Made by a program: the position numbers and the translations under genes. A stretch of DNA of 7,786 nucleotides, from NCBI GenBank assembly GCA_035492535.1, contig DATJJM010000398.1, positions 1 to 7,786 on the forward strand, read 5' to 3'. The stretch's first letter is position 1, and every line of letters starts with the position of its first letter. The notes under the pieces are model-generated. The model ran no database searches. It was not told the DNA's origin and was given only the letters and a program-made list of their open reading frames with translations. Of this stretch, positions 1-5,375 are shown piece by piece. The DNA is from JAMXLO01 sp035492535 (lineage in GTDB: Bacteria > Pseudomonadota > Alphaproteobacteria > Acetobacterales > Acetobacteraceae).

Positions 1-1
1 G

Positions 2-343
2 GCGCGGCTCGCGCTGCATCCGCTGATCACCAACATCCAGACCTCCTGGGTGAAGATGGGACCGGACGGCGCCGCGCTGTGCCTGAATGCCGGCGCCAAC
101 GACCTCGGCGGCACGCTGATGAACGAGAGCATCTCCCGCGCGGCCGGCACCCAGCACGGCCAGGAATTCCCGCCCGAGGCGATGGAGACGCTGATCGGCT
201 CGATCGGCCGCATCCCCCTGCAGCGCACCACGCTCTACAGCCCCACCTCGCAGGAACGGCGCGTCGCCTCCTTCGATGCCCCCGAGCTGGAACCTGTGGT
301 GCAGACGCCCCCGACCCGTCACGCCGTGTCAGTGCGGGCGTAG
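2..343 (+). CDS. CofH/FbiC-type Fo synthase, C-terminal part (5' truncated by window edge)
   Basis: This is the last 113 codons of a radical SAM enzyme that makes Fo (7,8-didemethyl-8-hydroxy-5-deazariboflavin), the chromophore of coenzyme F420. CofH couples tyrosine-derived chemistry to 5-amino-6-ribitylamino-uracil, and CofG closes the ring. In FbiC the two are fused. The visible part has the typical end of the family: an N-I-Q-T-S-W-V-K segment, L-N-A-G-A-N-D-L-G-G-T-L-M, I-S-R-A-A-G-x-x-H-G, and the late G-R-I-P-x-Q-R-T-T-L-Y. About 37 residues follow QRTTLY, longer than the short tail I recall for mycobacterial FbiC and without a recognisable motif. The radical SAM CxxxCxxC cluster lies outside the window, so separate CofH and fused FbiC cannot be told apart. 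The gene runs towards cofC and overlaps its 3' end by 15 bp. The family call is firm; the symbol is left open. Confidence 0.9.
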   Translation, partial: ARLALHPLITNIQTSWVKMGPDGAALCLNAGANDLGGTLMNESISRAAGTQHGQEFPPEAMETLIGSIGRIPLQRTTLYSPTSQERRVASFDAPELEPVVQTPPTRHAVSVRA

Positions 344-961
344 CAACAGGTAGGCCCGCGTCGCCATCTGCGGCGTGGCGGAAAGGAACGCCGCCACGTC
401 TTCCGGCTGATCGATGTCCAGCCCGATGCCCGGCAGCTTCACGATCGTCGGCTCGATCCCAAGGCCACGTGCCGTCGCGAGATGCGGAAAGTAGCTGTTG
501 TCGCCGAACCGGAACGGCATCGCCAGCGGCGGCGAGCACAGCATGGCATTGGATCCAAGATCATCGCGCGCCGGCACGATGGTCAGCGACGGCGCCGGCT
601 TCCGCGCCTCCACCACCGCCGCAATCTCCGCCGCCGTGACGCGCGGTATATCGCCAGGCAGCGTCAGCATGTCGTGCCCCTCGGCGGCGAGGATGCGCGC
701 CATCGCCGTCACCGCTCCGGTGTGCCCGGTCCGCGCATCATCCGTCACCACGCGCGCGCCATAACGCTTCGCCAGCTCAGTCGCGCGCGGATCGAGCGTG
801 TTCACCATGATGCCGCCCAGCGGTGCCTCGGCCAGCGCCGACAGCACATCCTCCAGCATCGCCATCGCCATCGCTTCCCGCTGCTCCGGCGTCAGCAATG
901 GCGCAAGACGCTGCTTCGCGCCGGCGAACTCCTTCACCGGCACCGCCGCCCATACTGTCAT
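329..961 (-). CDS. cofC: CofC/FbiD-type phospho-acid guanylyltransferase (F420 synthesis)
   Basis: The 210-residue protein is full length for the family. CofC-type enzymes transfer GMP from GTP onto a three-carbon phospho-acid (2-phospholactate in archaea, phosphoenolpyruvate in mycobacteria, 3-phosphoglycerate in Mycetohabitans) to give the unstable dinucleotide used by CofD. Visible motifs are PVK at 8-10 followed by G-A-K-Q-R-L (14-19) in the nucleotide loop, LPGDIP at 101-106 with the metal-binding Asp, DDLGSNAM at 133-140, FGDNSYFPH at 152-160, and D-I-D at 182-184. Residues 79-83 read GHTGA, where I recall a (G)LNxA motif in archaeal and mycobacterial members. The start at 961 gives the family N-terminus M-T-V-W-A-A-V-P-V-K. 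An in-frame ATG at 1024 would add 21 unconserved residues inside cofD. It begins 10 bases after the cofD stop and is the last gene of the operon. The acid substrate cannot be told from sequence alone. Confidence 0.93.
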   Translation of the reverse strand: MTVWAAVPVKEFAGAKQRLAPLLTPEQREAMAMAMLEDVLSALAEAPLGGIMVNTLDPRATELAKRYGARVVTDDARTGHTGAVTAMARILAAEGHDMLTLPGDIPRVTAAEIAAVVEARKPAPSLTIVPARDDLGSNAMLCSPPLAMPFRFGDNSYFPHLATARGLGIEPTIVKLPGIGLDIDQPEDVAAFLSATPQMATRAYLLLRPH

Positions 962-971
962 GCGCGGTCCG

Positions 972-1907
972 TCATCGGCGAATAACGCGCGCCGCGCCAA
1001 GCACCGTGCGCGCCAGGGCCTCACGATCTTCCAGCGTGGACATCAGCGTCTGCGCCAGCGTCACCTTCGCCGCGATACCCGCAACCTGATCCATGTCAGC
1101 GAAGTCGCACACATACCCGTCGATCAGATCGCCATACCGCCGCGCCACGCCACCAGCGCTCGGCGTCATGCCCAGCTCGCCCATCATCTTCGCGGTCGGC
1201 CCCTTGATCGCCCGCCCGCCGATCAGCGGCGACACCGCGATCACCGGCGCCGCGCAATCCGCCAGCGCCGCCCGCACACCCGGCACCGCGAAGATCGGCT
1301 CGATGCTGATGAACGGATTGGACGGGCAGATCACCACCGCCTTCAACGCCGGATCGCTCAGCGCCGCCAGGAAGTCGGGCTGCGCGCGTGCCGTCGAGGC
1401 ACCATGAAACGCCAGCTCATGCACCACCGGCTCACACCGCCGCCGCACGAAATACTCCTGGAAATCGATCCAGCCCTCATCGGTGCGCACCCGCGTCCGC
1501 ACCGGATCATCGCTCATCGGCAGCACCCGCGGCGCCACACCCAGCCGCGCGCACAGATCCGCGGTCACCGCTGTCAGCGTCTCGCCGGCGCGCAGGCGGC
1601 GCGTCCGCTCCACATGCACCGCCAGGTCGCGATCGCCCAGCCGGAACCACGTCTCGCCGCCCAGCGTCCCCAGCGTCTCCATGAACGACCAGGTCTCGTC
1701 CGCGCGCCCCCAGCCCACCTCGCGGTTGGCAACTCCGGCCAGCGTATAGGCAACCGTGTCTATATCCGGCGATATGCTGAGGCCCAGGTGCTCGAAGTCG
1801 TCGCCGGTGTTGCACACCACCAGCAGCTCCTCCGCCGGCAGCACGCGGCTCAAACCCAACGCCAGCTTGGCGCCGCCAACGCCACCCGACAGCGCGACCA
1901 CGGTCAT
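972..1907 (-). CDS. cofD: CofD, phospho-acid transferase joining the side chain to Fo (F420-0 synthesis)
   Basis: The 311-residue protein is close to the usual CofD/FbiA length of about 310-330. It transfers the phospho-acid moiety from the CofC product to the ribityl hydroxyl of Fo, releasing GMP and giving F420-0 or dehydro-F420-0 depending on the acid. The N-terminal glycine-rich loop L-S-G-G-V-G-G-A-K (6-14) and NTGDDFEHLGL (33-43), followed by S-P-D-I-D-T, are family signatures. Further matches are SDDPVRT (132-138), C-P-S-N-P-F-I-S-I (194-202), and a later V-S-P-L-I-G-G-x-A-I-K-G-P segment. The ATG at 1907 overlaps the cofE stop in an ATGA arrangement, which suggests translational coupling. 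A GGAGG lies about 10 bases upstream, inside the cofE tail. It is followed closely by cofC. The gene shows no damage, and the assignment is secure. Confidence 0.96.
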   Translation of the reverse strand: MTVVALSGGVGGAKLALGLSRVLPAEELLVVCNTGDDFEHLGLSISPDIDTVAYTLAGVANREVGWGRADETWSFMETLGTLGGETWFRLGDRDLAVHVERTRRLRAGETLTAVTADLCARLGVAPRVLPMSDDPVRTRVRTDEGWIDFQEYFVRRRCEPVVHELAFHGASTARAQPDFLAALSDPALKAVVICPSNPFISIEPIFAVPGVRAALADCAAPVIAVSPLIGGRAIKGPTAKMMGELGMTPSAGGVARRYGDLIDGYVCDFADMDQVAGIAAKVTLAQTLMSTLEDREALARTVLGAARVIRR

Positions 1908-2665
1908 CGGAACAGATCCTCCTCGAGGGGCCGCACCAGCTCCGCCGCCGGCGCAATGGGTGCCGTCCAGTCCAGTCCGCGCACCAGCACCACAGGCTGG
2001 GCCTCCGCCGCCTGGCCCTGCAGCAGGGACGCCGCGGCGGCGATCTCGTCGGCAAAGCCGATGATGCTGACCTCCAGCGTGCGCCCGAACAAATCGGGCT
2101 GCCCGCGCAGATCGATCAGGCTCGGCAAGCCGGCCGCGCCGATGGCAATGCCGCACGTGCCACGCCGCCACGCACGCCCAAAGCTGTCGCTGATCACCAC
2201 GCCCACCGCCACGCCATAATGCTGTTGCAGCTTCGCGCGCAGCGCTTCAGCCGAGGCATCCGGATCGCGCGGCAGCAGCAGCACGCGGTGCACGCCATCC
2301 GCCGGTGCGACATTCGATTGGTCCACACCGGCATTGGCCATCACGAACCCCAGCCGGTGCTGCACGATGATCAGGTTCGGGCGCGAGCGCACCACGCGCG
2401 TGGACTCGCCCAGGATCACCTCGACGATACGCGGGTCCTTGCCCGTCTCAGCTCCAAGCTTCACCGCCGCCGCCGATGGCGTCACACCAGCGAGATCAAC
2501 GACGCGCCCCTCGGCCTTCGACACGATCTTCTGCGCCACCACCACAACGTCGCCCGCGCGCAGTTCCCGATGCCCCAGCGCCGCGATGATCAGCGCGGCC
2601 AGGTCATCGCCTTCGCGCACCATCGGCACGCCGCGCAGAGCAAACAGTTCCAGTCCGGAGCTCAT
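1904..2665 (-). CDS. cofE: CofE, F420-0:gamma-glutamyl ligase (single-domain form)
   Basis: The 253-residue protein matches stand-alone archaeal-type CofE in length. It adds L-glutamate residues to F420-0 with GTP to form the gamma-linked tail. Visible motifs are the N-terminal L-x-G-V-P-x-V-x-x-G-D-D-L (10-22), V-A-Q-K-I-V-S-K-A-E-G-R (43-54), A-N-A-G-V-D-Q-S-N (110-118), and I-S-D-S-F-G-R-A-W-R-R-G-T (158-170). The last matches the metal/GTP site of the family. Mycobacterial FbiB carries an extra C-terminal nitroreductase-like domain that reduces dehydro-F420-0. That domain is absent here. The start at 2665 is chosen because residues encoded upstream, from an ATG at 2701, come from a REP-like palindrome. 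An AGGGG lies 8 bases before the chosen ATG. Its TGA overlaps the cofD ATG by 4 bp. Confidence 0.95.
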   Translation of the reverse strand: MSSGLELFALRGVPMVREGDDLAALIIAALGHRELRAGDVVVVAQKIVSKAEGRVVDLAGVTPSAAAVKLGAETGKDPRIVEVILGESTRVVRSRPNLIIVQHRLGFVMANAGVDQSNVAPADGVHRVLLLPRDPDASAEALRAKLQQHYGVAVGVVISDSFGRAWRRGTCGIAIGAAGLPSLIDLRGQPDLFGRTLEVSIIGFADEIAAAASLLQGQAAEAQPVVLVRGLDWTAPIAPAAELVRPLEEDLFR

Positions 2666-2677
2666 GGCCGCACCCCT

Positions 2678-2704
2678 GTCATTGCGAGCGCAGCGACGCA
2701 ATCT
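2678..2704. repeat. REP-like short palindromic element between fgd and cofE
   Basis: The stretch starting GTCATTGCGAGC and ending ACGCAATCTC has perfect 6-bp arms (ATTGCG at 2681-2686 and CGCAAT at 2697-2702) around a 10-base AGCGCAGCGA loop. Palindromes of this GTCATTGCGAG...GCAATC type are scattered intergenic repeats in many bacterial genomes. When translated they yield the recurring spurious peptide strings V-I-A-S-A-A-x-Q-S-R and L-R-A-Q-R-x-N-L, and both occur here on the + strand. It lies in the 57-base gap between the fgd stop and the cofE start, inside the presumed operon transcript. It could act as an RNA hairpin that affects mRNA stability or read-through. Only one copy is visible in this window. 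Confidence 0.7.
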
Positions 2705-2722
2705 CGATGATGGTGTGCACGC

Positions 2723-3727
2723 TCAATCAAACTGCCGGCGCAGCTTCGGCAGCACCTGCTCGCCATAGAGCTTCAGGAACCGCTCCTGATCCGGTCCCGG
2801 CGCATGGAACACCAGATGCCGGAAGCCCATCTCCACGTATGGCCGGATCTTCTCGATATGCTCATCGGGGTCCGACGACACGATCCAGCGGCTGGCCGCT
2901 CGTTCCACCGGCAGCGCATCGGCGAGCTTCTCCATCTGCAGCGGATCCTCCACCGACGCCTTCTCTTCCGGCGTCAGCGCCAGTGCCGCCCAATGCCGTG
3001 TATCCTCCAGCGCCCGCGCACGATCAGTATCAAATGAAACCTTCATCTCGATCATCCGGTCGTAATTCGCCGGCGGCTTCGATGCGAGCTTCAGTCCCTC
3101 TTCCACATTCGGCAGCAGCGTTTCGGTGTACAGCTTCCACGCCTTGCCCGAGGTGCAGATGAACCCCTGCCCCGACCGCCCCGCATACTTCGCCACCCCC
3201 GGCCCGGCCGCCGCGACATAAATAGGAACCGGCGTGGAAGGCTTGTCGTAGATCGTCGCACTCTCGGTCTGGTAGTACTCGCCCTCGAACGTCACCCGAT
3301 CTTCCGACCATAGCTTGCGGATCAACTGGCACGCTTCGCGCAGCCGGGCAAACCGCTCTTTCGTCTCCGGCCACTTCATGCGGGTGGACGGCACTTCGTT
3401 CAGCGCCTCGCCCGTCCCCACGCCCAGGACCACGCGCCCAGGGAACATCGATCCCAGCGTCCCGAAAGCCTGCGCCACGATCGACGGGTGATAGCGGAAC
3501 GTCGGCGTCAGCACGCTGGTGCCCATGACGATACGCTGCGTCGATGCCCCCAGCGCGCCCAGCCACACCAGCGCATTGGGCGCATGCCCATCGGTGTGCT
3601 TCCACGGCTGGAAATGGTCGCTGACGAACACCGAGTCGAATCCGCTCTGCTCCGCCAGCACGGAAAATGCCAGCAGCTTGGACGGAGCGAACTGTTCGGC
3701 CGACGCTTTGTATCCCAGCTTGAGCAC
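2723..3727 (-). CDS. fgd: F420-dependent glucose-6-phosphate dehydrogenase (FGD, luciferase-like TIM barrel)
   Basis: The 334-residue protein aligns almost end to end with Mycobacterium tuberculosis Fgd1 (336 residues, recalled). It oxidises glucose-6-phosphate to 6-phosphogluconolactone and reduces F420 to F420H2. Shared blocks are L-G-Y-K-A-S-A-E-Q-F-A-P (4-15), V-S-D-H-F-Q-P-W (35-42), G-T-S-V-L-T-P-T-F-R-Y (69-79), G-V-G-T-G-E-A-L-N-E (102-111) and V-F-H-A-P-G-x-D-Q near the end. Counting from those blocks, the catalytic His40, Trp44 and Glu109 correspond to His38, Trp42 and Glu107. The phosphate-binding Thr195, Lys198, Lys259 and Arg283 correspond to Thr192, Lys195, Lys256 and Arg280. 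Glu13 and Lys232 are also kept (Glu11, Lys229). This favours true FGD over other F420-dependent luciferase-like enzymes. The start is GTG with AGGAGA six bases upstream. It sits directly before cofE, so cofactor synthesis and reduction are linked. Confidence 0.95.
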   Translation of the reverse strand: MLKLGYKASAEQFAPSKLLAFSVLAEQSGFDSVFVSDHFQPWKHTDGHAPNALVWLGALGASTQRIVMGTSVLTPTFRYHPSIVAQAFGTLGSMFPGRVVLGVGTGEALNEVPSTRMKWPETKERFARLREACQLIRKLWSEDRVTFEGEYYQTESATIYDKPSTPVPIYVAAAGPGVAKYAGRSGQGFICTSGKAWKLYTETLLPNVEEGLKLASKPPANYDRMIEMKVSFDTDRARALEDTRHWAALALTPEEKASVEDPLQMEKLADALPVERAASRWIVSSDPDEHIEKIRPYVEMGFRHLVFHAPGPDQERFLKLYGEQVLPKLRRQFD

Positions 3728-3733
3728 GACAAG

Positions 3734-3739
3734 TCTCCT
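3734..3739 (-). promoter_or_regulatory. Shine-Dalgarno AGGAGA fixing the GTG start of fgd
   Basis: On the minus strand AGGAGA is followed by six bases and then the GTG at 3727. There is no ATG at this N-terminus. Translation from this GTG gives the L-K-L-G-Y-K opening of mycobacterial Fgd1, so the site decides the start. Confidence 0.8.
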
Positions 3740-3770
3740 GTTGTTGGGCGGAAGCTACAGCCGGCCCCCA

Positions 3771-3818
3771 GAGGCATCAACCAGCGGAGGCATCAACCAG
3801 CGGCGGCATCAACCAGCT
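3771..3818. repeat. Three tandem copies of a 16-bp unit at the 3' end of the HugZ-like gene
   Basis: The unit GAGGCATCAACCAGCG occurs at 3771-3786 and identically at 3787-3802. A third copy at 3803-3818 differs at two bases (GCGG start, GCT end). The unit length is not a multiple of three, so each copy is read in a different frame on the minus strand. The first reads L-V-D-A and the second reads A-G-stop, so the stop codon of the split-barrel gene lies inside the array. The remainder falls in the 65-base gap before fgd. Confidence 0.9.
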
Positions 3819-4485
3819 GGACCAGCTCGCGCCGGACCCCGACAGCATCGGCAACCGGCCCCGACCACGAAATCCGCGTCACGCGCTCGCCGGCGGCAAG
3901 GTCGCAGCCATCGACATCCACCGCGACCATCCGCCACGGCTCTGCCGAACCGGCAATGGCGGCAAGCGCATCCGCATGATCGGTATTGCAGTGGGATATG
4001 ATGCTCGCCTCAGCCGCGGCAATCGCCGCCACGCCGTTCGGATCGGGCGTCAGGTCGGCCACGTGCAGCCGCGCCGCGCGCGCAAACCCGCCGACGTAAA
4101 GCCCACCGAGCGGCCGGACGCGCCACAGCGCGAAGTCCCCGAAATCGGCATACAGCGATGCATAGGGATGGATGGCGAGATAGCGCGCCTTCAGTGCTGC
4201 GTCGGCAACCACCTCGGCCAGGCCTGTCACGGAACACCGCGGCGCGGTCTGCGGGTTGGCGCCCTCCGCAGGTCCGGCGACCAGCACTGAACAGCGCGGC
4301 TCAGCCCGCAGATGCCGCGTGTGCTCGGACAGGTCCGACAGCAGCAACAGCAGCGACAGGTCCGGCGCACAGGCCGGCGTGACCAGCGACGCGAACGGCT
4401 GGCCTTGCAGCGACGTCGCCAGCGTGCCGCCGCGCGCCGAGCGCAGCAGCTTTCGCGCCTCCCAGGCCGGGTCGCTATCCGCCAC
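3793..4485 (-). CDS. HugZ-like split beta-barrel (PNPOx family) protein with DUF2470 C-terminal domain
   Basis: The 230-residue product has a pyridoxamine-5'-phosphate-oxidase-like split barrel (about residues 8-142), then a DUF2470-type domain (about 150-225). Barrel signatures are E-A-R-K-L-L-R-S-A-R-G-G-T-L-A-T (9-24), P-F-A-S-L-V (30-35), L-S-D-L-S-E-H-T-R-H-L (49-59) and R-C-S-V-L-V (64-69). A Y-A-D-F-G-D-F segment (112-118) and G-G-F-A-R-A (132-137) follow. The second domain has E-A-S-I-I-S-H-C-N-T-D-H-A-D-A (159-173), where relatives usually have H-M-N-x-D-H. HugZ proteins are linked to haem binding and degradation. The wider fold also includes FMN- and F420-binding FDOR enzymes such as the mycobacterial F420-dependent biliverdin reductase. 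The GTG start at 4485 gives the usual N-terminus and overlaps the methyltransferase stop by 11 bp. No signal peptide is seen, so it is probably cytoplasmic. Cofactor and substrate are unknown; the F420 context suggests a deazaflavin role. Confidence 0.85.
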   Translation of the reverse strand: MADSDPAWEARKLLRSARGGTLATSLQGQPFASLVTPACAPDLSLLLLLSDLSEHTRHLRAEPRCSVLVAGPAEGANPQTAPRCSVTGLAEVVADAALKARYLAIHPYASLYADFGDFALWRVRPLGGLYVGGFARAARLHVADLTPDPNGVAAIAAAEASIISHCNTDHADALAAIAGSAEPWRMVAVDVDGCDLAAGERVTRISWSGPVADAVGVRRELVQLVDAAAG

Positions 4486-5269
4486 GGCGACCCAGCAAGG
4501 CGCTCGTCGCCACCACCTCGGGCAGTATTCCGTCCATCGCCAGAGGCCGCATTGCCACCTCGATCTCCTCGGCCAGCCTCGGCGCCGCATCGCCCAGCCG
4601 GTCCGGCGCCGTGCTGGACCGGGAGAGAGCCCGATCGACAAGCTGCTGCACCGACACCGTCCGCCGCTCGATCACCGAGACCTGCTCCACCGCATTGAAC
4701 GCCGAGTCCAGCAGGAACGCCTCATGCCGCACCCACTCCGGCCCCCGATGCCGGACATGGTTCGTATCTGCCGAGGCATAGCGCCGCACTACCGCGCGAT
4801 ACTCCGTGCTCCAGCCATTTTCCGGCAAATCCAGCATCGTGCTGTCGAACAGCGCCACCGCCCCGCCCGGCTCGATCATCGCATCCAGCCGCCGCAGCGT
4901 CTCGGCCCGGTCCATCCAGTGGAACGACCGCCCCATCGTCACCAGCCGGAATCGCCCCCACGCAGGCGACAGGTCGAACGAGCTTCCCTGCCGGAACACG
5001 ATCCGCCCACCCCCGCCATACTCCGCCTCCGCGATCCGCAGCATCTCCGGCTCCGGATCGACCGCCAGCACCTCGCCCACCAGCGGCTCGAACGCACCCG
5101 CCAGCATCCCCGGTCCGCAGCCCAGGTCCAGCACGCGGTCCTTCGCTGCCAGTCCTACCCCCCGCGCCACCAGCTCGATCAGCCGTGGCGCATAGGCCGG
5201 CCGGCCCGCCAGATAGTGCCTGGCCGCGGTGCGAAACCGATGGGGCTCAAATTCCACGCTCACCGCCAT
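4475..5269 (-). CDS. Class I SAM-dependent methyltransferase, substrate unknown
   Basis: The 264-residue protein has a Rossmann-type methyltransferase core. Motif I is V-L-D-L-G-C-G-P-G at 46-54. The acidic end of strand 2 is V-D-P-E-P-E-M (70-76). A strand-4 region V-T-M-G-R-S-F-H-W-M-D-R spans 110-121, and the H-W-x-D signature recalls the Methyltransf_11/Tmt1-like group acting on small molecules. The N-terminal F-x-x-x-A-x-x-Y-x-x-x-R-P-x-Y segment (12-26) is also common in this group. The start at 5269 has a GAGGGG about 10 bases upstream and gives a standard N-terminus. Translation farther upstream would run into the divergent chvI. It is the first gene of the presumed F420 operon and overlaps the next by 11 bp, so co-expression is likely. 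Nothing in the sequence names the substrate; F420, its precursors, or an unrelated metabolite are all possible. Confidence 0.88.
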   Translation of the reverse strand: MAVSVEFEPHRFRTAARHYLAGRPAYAPRLIELVARGVGLAAKDRVLDLGCGPGMLAGAFEPLVGEVLAVDPEPEMLRIAEAEYGGGGRIVFRQGSSFDLSPAWGRFRLVTMGRSFHWMDRAETLRRLDAMIEPGGAVALFDSTMLDLPENGWSTEYRAVVRRYASADTNHVRHRGPEWVRHEAFLLDSAFNAVEQVSVIERRTVSVQQLVDRALSRSSTAPDRLGDAAPRLAEEIEVAMRPLAMDGILPEVVATSALLGRRGG

Positions 5270-5348
5270 GATTTGTTCACCCCTCGTCCGCAAAGCGCCA
5301 CAATCCGGTGCCACGTTTGCCGTGGAATTGGCCGGACGGAGACCCACC
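5270..5348. promoter_or_regulatory. Divergent intergenic region between the F420 operon and chvI, with a CCACG/CGTGG inverted repeat
   Basis: These 79 bases separate the methyltransferase start (-) from the upstream alternative chvI start (+) and must hold promoters for one or both directions. A perfect inverted repeat CCACG-TTTGC-CGTGG lies at 5311-5325 and could be an operator half-site pair or an RNA hairpin. I could not find convincing -35/-10 pairs. A TTGTTC at 5273-5278 has no well-spaced -10 partner. The regulatory role is inferred from position only. Confidence 0.4.
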
Positions 5349-5361
5349 ATGACCGTACCCC

Positions 5362-5375
5362 CGAGGGACCCCTCG
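5362..5375 (+). promoter_or_regulatory. Short hairpin carrying the Shine-Dalgarno of the inner chvI start
   Basis: CGAGGG (5362-5367) and CCCTCG (5370-5375) are perfectly complementary. They can form a 5-bp stem with a GACC loop directly before the ATG at 5376. The GAGGGA that would serve as ribosome binding site for that ATG lies in the left arm. If translation starts at 5349 instead, this stretch is simply coding. GC-rich DNA makes chance pairing plausible. Confidence 0.35.

Noticed and set aside
962..1024. Upstream ATG at 1024 for cofC.
   Set aside because: It adds 21 Arg-rich residues within cofD that match nothing in the family. The ATG at 961 gives the conserved N-terminus.
798..2219. 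Long open frame on the + strand opposite cofC, cofD and part of cofE (473 codons).
   Set aside because: It is Arg/His/Pro-rich with no domain, and lies antisense to three well-recognised genes. Long antisense frames are expected in such high-GC DNA.
5273..5304. TTGTTC with a CACAAT downstream as a sigma-70 promoter for chvI.
   Set aside because: The spacer is 20 bases and the -10 match is poor, so it was not reported as a promoter.
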